A stretch of 13,433 nt of DNA from an uncultured Bacilli bacterium (GCA_947623705.1 CANQHT010000026.1:1-13433); one strand, 5' to 3'. Shown: positions 1 through 6,111, counted from the first letter of the stretch. Notes: generated from the letters alone by a model not told the origin. Numbers and translations: made by a program.

Positions 1-19
1 CACTTAAATCTGCAAGAAT

Positions 20-48
20 ATTATAACAAAATTTTATTTTAGTTACAA
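20..48 (-). promoter_or_regulatory. Promoter reading out of the left edge
   Basis: On the minus strand there is a -35 TTGTAA (43-48), a 17-base spacer and a -10 TATAAT (20-25) preceded by TGT, which makes an extended -10. It points leftwards, out of the window, so its gene lies beyond position 1. It also sits directly downstream of the surface-protein gene on the same strand. The gene it serves cannot be seen. Confidence 0.55.
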
Positions 49-65
49 GATGTTTTTGGTAAAAA

Positions 66-1343
66 TTAATCGACATAGGATGGAGTAAATTTTCTTCCAC
101 CATAACTTGTACTGTAAGGAAATTTACTTTCAAACATTGTTTGTTGACTTTTATTTATTTTGACTTGACACGATGATGGAACACCAGAGAATGTATTATC
201 TACATTAGTTATATTATCAAATGTAAAATTGCTTAAATCTAAGGTGGTTAAATTGCTACATCCAAAAAACGTACCATTCATACCTATTAATTCACTTGTA
301 TTTAAATTATCAAAGTTGATTTCTTTTAAATTGGTCATATTATAAAAAGAAAGATTTAAACCTTTTACATATATATTATATTTTGAACCAATATATAAAT
401 TGTATTGATCTGCATTTTCTTCTGTTGCCTCTAACCATCCTATTACACTATTTTTTGGTGTATTATTTCCACTGCTTAAATCCCAGTATTTTACTTTTTG
501 AGATAATTCTTCTTCATTTGGTACATACTCTACAAATGATACACTTACTATTTTATCTCTATATTCACTTGAACGATATTTACTTCCATAATAACTATTA
601 TTAGTAAACACCCTGTCAACATCTAAAACAGCATATACTTTTCTTCCACTTACTTCACATTGTAAATTACTATTTCTTAAGGTTATTTCTATATTTTTTC
701 CTGCTATATCATTTTGAACTACTTCTCTATTTACTATATCAAAATCAACATTTAATGTTCCGGGATTTCCTTTACTTATTATATATGTTAATGTCTTTTT
801 ATATTCTTTTATTCCTTCAGTGTTTGGTGTAGCATTCTCTATTATCTCTTTTAAATCTATTTGTCTTTTATCTATCCTTAATTTATTTCCCCTTAAATAT
901 AATGTTCCATCTCCTTCTTGAATATAATAACTTCCGTCTTCTTTTTTATCTGTTAATGAACCTTCTAAAGTTATTGATAATTCTGATGTACATGTATATT
1001 CAACATTGTTATTATTTTTTCCACCTTCTATACTAACATTAGATATTTCATAATTCTTTCTTTCTAAACTATAATTACTATCTGGATCAATTGTTCCATA
1101 ATAATGCGTCCCTATTTTGGATGGAGCCATATCACTTGCTAAGATATTTATATGATATCCTTCTATTCCTCCACTTAAGACTGATTTACCATAATCTTCT
1201 ATATTTTCTGTTTCTCCTGTAAATGTTGTACTTGTACTACTATCAGTATTAGTTATTTGAAAAAAGGCAAATGATGATGTTACTATTAATACTGTTAAGA
1301 CTAACACTCCTAAAATTAACGATATTTTATTTTGTTTATTCAT
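66..1343 (-). CDS. Exported surface protein with a short BspA-like leucine-rich repeat tail
   Basis: This 425-residue protein is probably exported and cell-surface attached. Residues 6-28 form a hydrophobic export or anchor segment ending in SSFAFFQ, which resembles the signal peptides of TasA/camelysin-like proteins (…AYFT). Residues about 40-280 are rich in beta-prone, Asn/Ser/Thr sequence that I do not recognise. Residues about 320-395 carry the BspA/DUF285 repeat pattern (NLKEINFDNLNTS, MNGTFFGCSNLTTLDLSNF), roughly two repeats and so shorter than most family members. The tail is basic and aromatic with no LPXTG motif. The start is an ATG preceded by AAGGAGAG (1353-1360) at good spacing. 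The gene diverges from a small RHH/HTH regulator pair and shares a control region with it. BspA-type repeats are known in adhesins and surface proteins of gut bacteria; a role in adhesion here is inference. No clear terminator follows it. Confidence 0.75.
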   Translation of the reverse strand: MNKQNKISLILGVLVLTVLIVTSSFAFFQITNTDSSTSTTFTGETENIEDYGKSVLSGGIEGYHINILASDMAPSKIGTHYYGTIDPDSNYSLERKNYEISNVSIEGGKNNNNVEYTCTSELSITLEGSLTDKKEDGSYYIQEGDGTLYLRGNKLRIDKRQIDLKEIIENATPNTEGIKEYKKTLTYIISKGNPGTLNVDFDIVNREVVQNDIAGKNIEITLRNSNLQCEVSGRKVYAVLDVDRVFTNNSYYGSKYRSSEYRDKIVSVSFVEYVPNEEELSQKVKYWDLSSGNNTPKNSVIGWLEATEENADQYNLYIGSKYNIYVKGLNLSFYNMTNLKEINFDNLNTSELIGMNGTFFGCSNLTTLDLSNFTFDNITNVDNTFSGVPSSCQVKINKSQQTMFESKFPYSTSYGGRKFTPSYVD

Positions 1344-1383
1344 ACTTCTTTTCTCTCCTTATTAGAATGTCGAATTTATAAGT

Positions 1384-1412
1384 AATTTATTATACTTATT
1401 CTATAGTGTCAC
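1384..1412 (-). promoter_or_regulatory. Candidate promoter of the surface-protein gene
   Basis: On the minus strand a -35-like GTGACA (1407-1412) is followed after 17 bases by TAAATT (1384-1389). A perfect TATAAT also lies at 1389-1394 but has no well-spaced -35. Either could start the transcript about 40 bases upstream of the gene. The palindromic pair at 1433 and 1470 lies just upstream. Confidence 0.4.
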
Positions 1413-1432
1413 TCTAATCAAATTATAACATT

Positions 1433-1442
1433 ATGATATCAT
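1433..1442. promoter_or_regulatory. Palindromic operator-like site, copy 1
   Basis: ATGATATCAT is a perfect 10-base palindrome in the 153-base gap between the divergent surface-protein and RHH genes. An identical copy lies 37 bases away, centre to centre (1470-1479). Paired identical palindromes beside a ribbon-helix-helix gene are typical of autoregulatory operators in that family; binding here is inferred. Confidence 0.55.
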
Positions 1443-1469
1443 TTTGTAAATATATTTTTTGAAAACAAT

Positions 1470-1479
1470 ATGATATCAT
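1470..1479. promoter_or_regulatory. Palindromic operator-like site, copy 2
   Basis: This is the second ATGATATCAT, extended to a 12-base palindrome by one T and one A (1469-1480). It overlaps a -10-like TATGAT (1469-1474), whose possible -35 is TTGTAA at 1444-1449 (19-base spacer), and lies 17 bases before the RHH start codon. A protein bound here would block the plus-strand promoter, which fits autorepression. Confidence 0.55.
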
Positions 1480-1496
1480 ACTTTTGAGGTGCATAT

Positions 1497-1652
1497 ATGA
1501 ATAACAAAGTCGCTACTCTTATTAGAATTGATGAAGATATTTTTGATAAAATTAAAGAATTAGCAGAATCACAAAAAAGAAGTTTCAATAAACAAATTGA
1601 ATTTATTCTTGAAAAATATATTGAAGAAATGGAAAAAGAGAGCAAGGATTAA
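1497..1652 (+). CDS. Small ribbon-helix-helix (Arc/CopG-like) DNA-binding protein
   Basis: This 51-residue protein is probably a dimeric DNA-binding regulator. Residues 3-11 (NKVATLIRI) form the beta strand that inserts in the major groove in RHH proteins. Two helices follow, at about 12-25 (DEDIFDKIKELAES) and 30-47 (FNKQIEFILEKYIEEMEK), with the usual hinge at QKRS. The start is ATG with GAGGT six bases upstream. Length and charge pattern match Arc/CopG-type regulators or antitoxins. It lies 23 bases before the XRE-type gene on the same strand, so the two probably form one unit. Two identical palindromes precede it and are its likely operators. No toxin of a known family is visible next to it. 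The last codons and the stop lie in a hairpin that could attenuate expression of the downstream gene. Confidence 0.75.
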   Translation: MNNKVATLIRIDEDIFDKIKELAESQKRSFNKQIEFILEKYIEEMEKESKD

Positions 1653-1663
1653 ACTCTCTTTTT
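1633..1663 (+). terminator. Hairpin over the RHH stop codon, possible attenuator
   Basis: AAAAAGAGAG (1633-1642) pairs perfectly with CTCTCTTTTT (1654-1663) around an 11-base loop that contains the stop codon. The T-run is part of the 3' arm. The XRE gene starts 13 bases later with only a weak ribosome site, so a partial terminator or translational attenuator between the two genes is possible. The stem is AU-heavy, which lowers confidence. Confidence 0.4.
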
Positions 1664-1675
1664 ATAAAAGATAAT

Positions 1676-1906
1676 ATGAATAGATTAAGAGAATTAAGAG
1701 AAGATAAAGACTTATATCAAAAAGATATTGCTAAAATTTTAAATATGAGTCAAACAGGTTATTCACAATATGAAACAGAAACTAATGATATACCGACAGA
1801 TATATTAAAAAAACTAGCGGATTATTACAACACTAGCATTGATTATTTACTTTATAGAACTGATAAAAGAGAGGCTTATCCTAAATCAATATTTAATAAG
1901 GATTAA
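1676..1906 (+). CDS. XRE-family helix-turn-helix regulator
   Basis: This 76-residue protein is a minimal Cro/CI-type DNA-binding domain. Residues 2-60 hold the five-helix fold. The HTH spans about 15-35 (QKDIAKILNMSQTGYSQYE), followed by the family's usual IPTDILKKLADYYNTSIDYLL pattern. The last 15 residues are a short basic tail with no second domain, so there is no visible sensor, toxin or peptidase part. The ATG has only a weak AAAAG five bases upstream, hinting at coupling to the RHH gene 23 bases before it. A small stem (1898-1911) followed by Ts just after the gene may end transcription before the convergent ATPase gene. It probably works with the RHH protein at the divergent control region, but its own site is not identified. 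Confidence 0.85.
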   Translation: MNRLRELREDKDLYQKDIAKILNMSQTGYSQYETETNDIPTDILKKLADYYNTSIDYLLYRTDKREAYPKSIFNKD

Positions 1907-1962
1907 TCTTTTTTACTAAACTAACTTATTTATATAATGCTTTAATTATACTAATAAAACTT

Positions 1963-3216
1963 CTATAAATCTAAACTATTATCTTCTAAAAGAAAATTAT
2001 ATATACCCATAGTGGTAATACCATTTTCATCTTTTCTTGGTTTAATATTATTTCTTACAATAACTATCTTTTTAAATGAATCTTTAATATTATTTAATGA
2101 ATTAGTTTCTTGGGTTAATTTATCTAGATTATCAATAGAAAATGCTGATTGAATATAATATTTATTATTACCTTTACTAGCAATAAAATCTACTTCATAA
2201 TTTTTTAAGATTCTTTTACCTTTTTTATCATAATCATATACATCCACTATTCCGATATCAACAGTATATCCTCTTACTTTTAATTCATTATAAATTATAT
2301 TTTCCATAACATGATTTTCTTCTACTTGTCTAAAATTTAATCTCGCATTTCTAAGACCTATATCTTCAAAATAATATTTATATGGTGAATTAATATATTT
2401 TTTACCCTTTATATCATATCTTTGAACTTTACTTAATAAGAAAGCATCTTCAAAATATTCAATATATCTATTTATAGTTTTATCACTTATTTTACTTCCT
2501 TTGGTACTAGAAAATACTTTTGAAAGTTTTAAAGGATTAGTTAAAGAGCCAATATCAGAAGATAATATATTTAATAATTCATCTAATTCTGATTTATTTT
2601 TTATATTATGTCTTTCTAAGATATCAGATAAATAGACTTTATCAAATAAACCTTTTAAATAATCGGCTTTTTTAGATGGATCTTTATAAGATAATACTAA
2701 AGGCATACCGCCATAATTAAAATAATCATCCCAAGCCTCATCAATAGTTCCTTCATATACAGAATAAAATTCTTTAAATGATAAAGGATATACTTTTATC
2801 TCATCTCCTCTTCCTCTAAATTCAGTAATAACATCTTTTGATAATAATTTTGAATTACTACCAGTTACATAAACATCAACATTTTTAATATGCAATAAAC
2901 TATTTAATACTTCTTCAAATCTATTTAAGTATTGAATTTCATCTAAAAATATATAATATAATTTATCATCTTTAATACTATTCTTTAAAAAGTTTAACAT
3001 TTCATAAGGGTCTCTTAATTTTTCATTGGCTAAATCATCTAAAGCAATTGCAATAATATGTGACTTAGCAATTCCTTTATTAATTAAATAATTATAAAAT
3101 AAATTAAATAATAAATAGGATTTACCGCTTCTTCTAAGTCCAGTTATAACTTTAATTAGTCCATTATTTTCCCGAGTCTTTAATTCATCTAAGTAATAAT
3201 CACGCTTAATTTCCAT
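1963..3216 (-). CDS. AAA ATPase with DUF4143 domain (ATP-binding protein)
   Basis: This 417-residue protein belongs to the AAA_14/DUF4143 group of P-loop ATPases, common in gut Firmicutes and Bacteroidetes and of uncertain role. Walker A is GLRRSGKS (about 26-33), Walker B is YYIFLDEIQ (about 87-95), and a sensor-like VYVTGSNS follows (about 115-122). Residues about 180-320 form the DUF4143 part. The C-terminal NYEVDF (about 339-344) followed by YYIQ resembles the nuclease-like fold of the family, but with Gln/Ser where a catalytic Lys would be expected, so cleavage is unlikely. I place the start at the ATG at 3216: GTGAGGT lies seven bases upstream. An upstream TTG at 3270 is in frame but is itself the -35 box of the gene's promoter, so it cannot be the start. 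It is a single-gene unit with its own promoter. Confidence 0.85.
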   Translation of the reverse strand: MEIKRDYYLDELKTRENNGLIKVITGLRRSGKSYLLFNLFYNYLINKGIAKSHIIAIALDDLANEKLRDPYEMLNFLKNSIKDDKLYYIFLDEIQYLNRFEEVLNSLLHIKNVDVYVTGSNSKLLSKDVITEFRGRGDEIKVYPLSFKEFYSVYEGTIDEAWDDYFNYGGMPLVLSYKDPSKKADYLKGLFDKVYLSDILERHNIKNKSELDELLNILSSDIGSLTNPLKLSKVFSSTKGSKISDKTINRYIEYFEDAFLLSKVQRYDIKGKKYINSPYKYYFEDIGLRNARLNFRQVEENHVMENIIYNELKVRGYTVDIGIVDVYDYDKKGKRILKNYEVDFIASKGNNKYYIQSAFSIDNLDKLTQETNSLNNIKDSFKKIVIVRNNIKPRKDENGITTMGIYNFLLEDNSLDL

Positions 3217-3241
3217 GAAATTGACCTCACTTTCTAATAAA

Positions 3242-3270
3242 ATTTTATAATTTATTTTAAATGATGTCAA
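3242..3270 (-). promoter_or_regulatory. Sigma-A-type promoter of the ATPase gene
   Basis: On the minus strand there is a perfect -35 TTGACA (3265-3270), a 17-base spacer and a -10 TAAAAT (3242-3247). The predicted start of transcription is about 20 bases before the ATG at 3216, leaving room for the GTGAGGT ribosome site. The large inverted repeat at 3277-3318 ends six bases upstream of the -35. Confidence 0.75.
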
Positions 3271-3276
3271 TATTTT

Positions 3277-3318
3277 CTATGCCGAAATTCTTTGCAAATG
3301 CAAAAAAATTCGGCATAG
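3277..3318. repeat. Large inverted repeat (19-nt arms, 4-nt loop)
   Basis: Arm 3277-3295 and arm 3300-3318 are complementary at 17 of 19 positions around the loop AAAT. The outer ten pairs (CTATGCCGAA / TTCGGCATAG) are perfect and unusually GC-rich for this window. No T-run follows the outer arm in either direction, so it is not a classical terminator. It sits between the UPF0316 terminator and the ATPase promoter. It may be an operator, a cruciform, or a remnant of a mobile repeat; I found no second copy in the window. Confidence 0.75.
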
Positions 3319-3324
3319 AGCAAA

Positions 3325-3353
3325 AACAAAAAAAGTAATACTTAGATTACTTT
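3325..3353 (-). terminator. Intrinsic terminator of the UPF0316 operon
   Basis: On the minus strand AAAGTAAT (3346-3353) pairs with ATTACTTT (3332-3339) around a six-base loop, and the 3' arm runs into a T-tract that continues to 3327. The stop codon of the UPF0316 gene (3347-3349) is inside the 5' arm. Confidence 0.8.
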
Positions 3354-3859
3354 AGCAAACCATTTTGGACTAATTTAGTTTCATTAACTACTAGAAAGGC
3401 ATCTTTAGCAAATTTCTTCACAATACTAGTTACTTCTTTAATACGTTTATTATTAACTTCAATATATAACATATCTTTATTTTTACCATCATAATCATCT
3501 TTAAGTTCTATAACCGATACCGCATAACCTTTTTTTCTTAAATTATTAATTAAATTTAGATTATCTTCTTTGGTTATTACTTGAATACTAGCGTATCCTT
3601 TAATAAATTTATTCGAAATTAAAGAACCTATAAAAGTACCTGTCGCATATCCTCCCGCATAAAATATGGCAATTAAATAAGGATTACCCGTAGTATTAAT
3701 GGCTTCTCTTGCGACAATATACCAAACTAATACTTCAAAGAAAGCAATAATAAATGGTTCAATAGTTCTTCCTTTAACAAAGAATACTGTTCTAATAGTG
3801 CCTAAAGTAACATCAACAATTCTCGCTGCAAAAATCTTTAAGCAAGTTAGTATAAACAT
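3347..3859 (-). CDS. UPF0316 membrane protein (DUF5698/DUF2179)
   Basis: This 170-residue protein matches the UPF0316 (YebE-like) family. Three hydrophobic segments (about 1-20, 33-52 and 60-82) make the membrane domain. The family hallmark IVDVTLGTIRTVFFVKGR is at 14-31. Residues about 90-162 form the cytoplasmic DUF2179 domain (SIQVITKEDN, GYAVSVIELK, DMLYIEVNNKR), also found at the end of YitT-type membrane proteins. The function of the family is unknown. AGGGTGAT precedes the ATG, and its first bases overlap the stop codon of the 74-residue gene nine bases upstream, so the two are one operon and probably translationally coupled. A terminator lies on its stop codon. Length is close to that of other family members and nothing looks broken. 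Confidence 0.9.
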   Translation of the reverse strand: MFILTCLKIFAARIVDVTLGTIRTVFFVKGRTIEPFIIAFFEVLVWYIVAREAINTTGNPYLIAIFYAGGYATGTFIGSLISNKFIKGYASIQVITKEDNLNLINNLRKKGYAVSVIELKDDYDGKNKDMLYIEVNNKRIKEVTSIVKKFAKDAFLVVNETKLVQNGLLK

Positions 3860-3868
3860 AATATCACC

Positions 3869-4093
3869 CTATTTAACAAAAACAATAATAAAAATAAATA
3901 GGATTAAAAATAGAATAAAACCTAAGACAAAGCCCCACATAATCGCTTTAGTATTTTCTTCTTCTTCTCTTTTTTCAATAGTTTCATTATCGTGATTATA
4001 CATTTCACTTTTAAGTTTTACTTCTTTAGGTTTCTTCTCTTCCTTAGAAGCAACTTCTTTCTTCTTAAATTTATTCGTATTATCGTATCTCAT
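3869..4093 (-). CDS. Small charged protein with C-terminal membrane helix
   Basis: This 74-residue protein is of unknown function. Residues 1-48 are highly charged and Lys/Glu-rich, with no clear domain and probable disorder or a short helix. Residues about 51-73 (MWGFVLGFILFLILFIFIIVFV) form one strong transmembrane helix that ends one residue before the stop, so it is a tail-anchored-type protein with the charged part probably in the cytoplasm. AGGT lies about ten bases before the ATG. It is the first gene of the operon with UPF0316, and their stop and ribosome site overlap, so a shared membrane role is plausible. I do not recognise a family. Confidence 0.7.
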   Translation of the reverse strand: MRYDNTNKFKKKEVASKEEKKPKEVKLKSEMYNHDNETIEKREEEENTKAIMWGFVLGFILFLILFIFIIVFVK

Positions 4094-4119
4094 CTTTAGT
4101 CTACCTACTTTCTTTCTAA

Positions 4120-4125
4120 ATTATA
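4120..4125 (-). promoter_or_regulatory. Extended -10 promoter of the small-protein/UPF0316 operon
   Basis: On the minus strand TATAAT is preceded by TGG, giving the extended TGNTATAAT form. The region 17 bases further upstream is only AT-rich, with no good -35 match, which the extended -10 may compensate for. It lies 27 bases before the ATG at 4093. Confidence 0.55.
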
Positions 4126-4147
4126 CCAAATATTTATAAAAATAAAT

Positions 4148-4176
4148 AGATTATTTTAAACATTTATGCTAATATT
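4148..4176 (+). promoter_or_regulatory. Candidate promoter of the DUF3800 gene
   Basis: TAATAT (4171-4176) preceded by TGC is an extended -10; the matching -35 TAGATT (4148-4153, 17-base spacer) is poor. It would place the transcript start roughly 22 bases before the ATG at 4206. It is back to back with the minus-strand promoter at 4120. Confidence 0.3.
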
Positions 4177-4205
4177 AAATAAATAGTCAACTAGAAAGGC
4201 TCATA

Positions 4206-4931
4206 ATGCAAGATAAACAAACTTTAATAATGGCTATAGATGATTCGGGAAAACTAAGTAAAAAAGAAAAATATGCTTGTTTTGGCGGAATTATATTTCA
4301 TAATATCAAAGAAAGAGATAAATTTATTACCCAATATAAACAAATAGTTCAAGAATATAAGTGTCGTTATTGTCATCATAAAACTAATTGTAATTTTAAA
4401 TGTCCGGAACTTAAACATAATAATTTAAAACAAGCACATAAAAGAAGATTTTTAAATTATATTAAAAAGTATCCACTACTATCATGTACAATTGATAATA
4501 GTAAAATTTATGAAAGAATATTTAAAGATCATCAAGCCCAAGGAAGATATTTAGATTACGCAATTAAATTAATGATTAAAGAAGCTATTAAAAAGATGAT
4601 TAAAGAAAAAATAATTAATCCTTATAAAGATTTAGAAATAATTTTAAATATTGATGAAAATAGTTATAAAAGTAATGGCTATTATAATTTAGAAGAAAGT
4701 ATTTATATGGAATTAAAACAAGGGATGAATAATGTTCGAAATAATACTTATTTTCATAATTTAATCTATGGTAATTTAATGGTTAAGGTATATTTTCGAA
4801 AGTCTTATTTAAATTATCTTATTCAAGGGGCAGATTTAGTTGCGGGTACCGTAAGAAAATATTATATACAAGATAAAGCTAGTAATTTAACATTTATTAA
4901 TTATCAAATTTATTTACCAAAAAATTATTAA
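4206..4931 (+). CDS. DUF3800 family protein with a four-cysteine knuckle
   Basis: This 241-residue protein fits the DUF3800 family, a predicted RNase-H-like fold often found near mobile or defence genes. The hallmarks are the N-terminal strand AIDDSGKLS with D12-D13, FGGIIF (26-31), ELKH (68-71), ILNIDENS with D150-E151, and the late QGADLVAGTVRKYY (207-220) with D210. These acidic residues could form the metal site. Between the first strands and ELKH sits CRYC…C…C (C53, C56, C62, C66), a likely zinc-binding knuckle. AGAAAGG lies seven bases before the ATG. It is followed on the same strand, after about 100 bases, by an Rpn-type nuclease; whether they are co-transcribed is unclear. The activity of DUF3800 has not been established to my knowledge, so nuclease action is inference. 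Confidence 0.8.
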   Translation: MQDKQTLIMAIDDSGKLSKKEKYACFGGIIFHNIKERDKFITQYKQIVQEYKCRYCHHKTNCNFKCPELKHNNLKQAHKRRFLNYIKKYPLLSCTIDNSKIYERIFKDHQAQGRYLDYAIKLMIKEAIKKMIKEKIINPYKDLEIILNIDENSYKSNGYYNLEESIYMELKQGMNNVRNNTYFHNLIYGNLMVKVYFRKSYLNYLIQGADLVAGTVRKYYIQDKASNLTFINYQIYLPKNY

Positions 4932-5035
4932 GTAAGTTTTAGTTGTTATATTTAAAAATTTTTTTAACAAATTTTAATGAAAAAAAAGGAAATTGAAGAA
5001 AAAACGCAAATATATAAAGTGAAAGGAGGAAAATT

Positions 5036-5869
5036 ATGAGTAATTCTAATAAAGTCCTATTAAAGGATGAGGTAGTCAAGAAAATATTTACAAGTGGTAC
5101 TGAAATCTCTCAAGAATACTTACTTAATATCATCAGTGCTATTATAGAAATTCCTATTGAAAAGTTAAAAGCCGATTTTGAAATAGTAACACCCCATATT
5201 GGAGTAAACACCAATATTATCAATAGTGAAGCTGATCTTGTATATAAAAATCAAGATATGTATTTTTCATTTGAATTTAACTATAATAGTTACAGTGAAT
5301 TATCTAAAAAGAATTTTAGTTATCTATGTCAATTATATTTAAGAGATATCTATCATAAAGAAGATTATAAAAATATAAAACATATATGGCAATTTTGTTT
5401 TGATAATTTTGATTATTTTAAAGAAAACAGATTTGTATATTTCAGTGAGATGATGGAAAAAGAAAGTCATAAAATAAGAGATTTTGGAATCCACATTGTA
5501 GATATTAATCTAGATTATCTAGAGAAAATGGATTATAATGAAGTAAAGAAAGGTAATATGCTTGAGAAATTATTATACATATTTGTATGTAATGATAAGA
5601 AAAAATTAGATCAAGTATATGACGGGGATAAGTTAATGGAAGAAATAAGAAAAGAAATACAAGAGTTAACTGGTGACTTTGATTCATTATTATACTATGA
5701 CAAGAAAGCTCTTGAAAAAAGAATGGGCGAATGGCTAACTAAAAAAGCAATGATTAAAAAAATGCTAGATGGAAAAGAACCTTATGAGAAAATAATTAAT
5801 TATTCCGATTTATCAGAAAAAGAATTTTCTGAGATGTTAGAAGAAATTGAAAAAGAAAGAGAAGATTAA
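5036..5869 (+). CDS. Rpn/PD-(D/E)XK-type nuclease-like protein
   Basis: This 277-residue protein resembles the Rpn (recombination-promoting nuclease/'transposase PD-(D/E)XK family') group, very common in gut Firmicutes. The core is D67 in SEADLVY and E80 in FSFEFNYNSY; the family usually shows E-x-Q or E-x-K, so E80-x-N82 is a deviant motif and catalysis is uncertain. Residues about 84-200 are the helical, aromatic middle typical of the family. Residues 210-277 form a separate tail domain (ELTGDFDSLLYYDKKALEKR … YSDLSEKEFSEML) that is repeated in the next gene. The ribosome site AAAGGAGG is near perfect. The stop overlaps the next start as TAATG, so the two genes are translationally coupled. 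Host-side Rpn proteins have been linked to recombination and phage restriction; either role here is inference. Confidence 0.75.
   Translation: MSNSNKVLLKDEVVKKIFTSGTEISQEYLLNIISAIIEIPIEKLKADFEIVTPHIGVNTNIINSEADLVYKNQDMYFSFEFNYNSYSELSKKNFSYLCQLYLRDIYHKEDYKNIKHIWQFCFDNFDYFKENRFVYFSEMMEKESHKIRDFGIHIVDINLDYLEKMDYNEVKKGNMLEKLLYIFVCNDKKKLDQVYDGDKLMEEIRKEIQELTGDFDSLLYYDKKALEKRMGEWLTKKAMIKKMLDGKEPYEKIINYSDLSEKEFSEMLEEIEKERED
5658..5703 (+). repeat. Direct repeat within the nuclease gene, copy 1
   Basis: This 46-base segment matches 5888-5933 at 45 of 46 positions, the one difference being a silent T/C at 5674/5904. It encodes the start of the tail domain (QELTGDFDSLLYYDK). The units are 230 bases apart, the length of one tail domain, so the 80-residue gene arose by tandem duplication of the 3' end of the nuclease gene. 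Confidence 0.9.
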
Positions 5870-6111
5870 TGGATAAAGTAGAAGGATTACAAGAGTTAAC
5901 TGGCGACTTTGATTCATTATTATACTATGACAAAAAGGCATTAGAAGAAAGAATGTATCAATATTTAGCAAATAAGCATTTAATTAAAAAATTTTTGAAT
6001 GACAAAATGCCTTTAGATAAAATAATGGAATATACTGAGTTAACTGAAAAAGAAGTCAACGAAATAATAAAAGAAATTAAAGAAGAATCAGAAATACCAA
6101 AAAATGACTAA
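5869..6111 (+). CDS. Stand-alone copy of the nuclease tail domain
   Basis: This 80-residue protein is a detached paralogue of the C-terminal domain of the nuclease just upstream. Residues 8-72 align with its residues 210-274 at about 39 of 65 identities; the first 18 are identical and the rest have diverged. It has no catalytic part. The start ATG overlaps the previous stop (TAATG), and no separate ribosome site is obvious, so expression probably depends on coupling. The C-terminal half (KIMEYTELTEKEVNEIIKEI) looks like a small helical, HTH-like module seen at the ends of Rpn proteins. It may be a duplication remnant or a small partner that binds what the nuclease's own tail binds. The frame is intact and a terminator follows directly, so I list it as a gene. 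Confidence 0.7.
   Translation: MDKVEGLQELTGDFDSLLYYDKKALEERMYQYLANKHLIKKFLNDKMPLDKIMEYTELTEKEVNEIIKEIKEESEIPKND
5888..5933 (+). repeat. Direct repeat within the tail-domain gene, copy 2
   Basis: This is the partner of 5658-5703. Beyond this stretch the two copies have diverged at the nucleotide level, so the near-identical start is either recently gene-converted or strongly conserved. Confidence 0.9.

Noticed and set aside
383..604. Plus-strand open frame of 73 codons inside the surface-protein gene
   Set aside because: It lies wholly antisense to a well-supported gene, is low-complexity Leu/Ile-rich and has no ribosome site of note.
1497..1906. Toxin-antitoxin pair
   Set aside because: Both proteins look like DNA-binding regulators; neither has a recognisable toxin fold or catalytic residues.
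3217..3270. TTG upstream start for the ATPase
   Set aside because: The TTG is part of a perfect TTGACA -35 box with a correctly spaced -10, and the ATG at 3216 has its own ribosome site.
4932..5035. Terminator after the DUF3800 gene in the AT-rich gap
   Set aside because: The A- and T-runs are close to self-complementary but leave no loop or stable GC-containing stem.
5036..6111. Insertion sequence, since Rpn-type proteins are often labelled transposases
   Set aside because: No terminal inverted repeats or target-site duplications are seen, and the only repeat is the internal tail-domain duplication.
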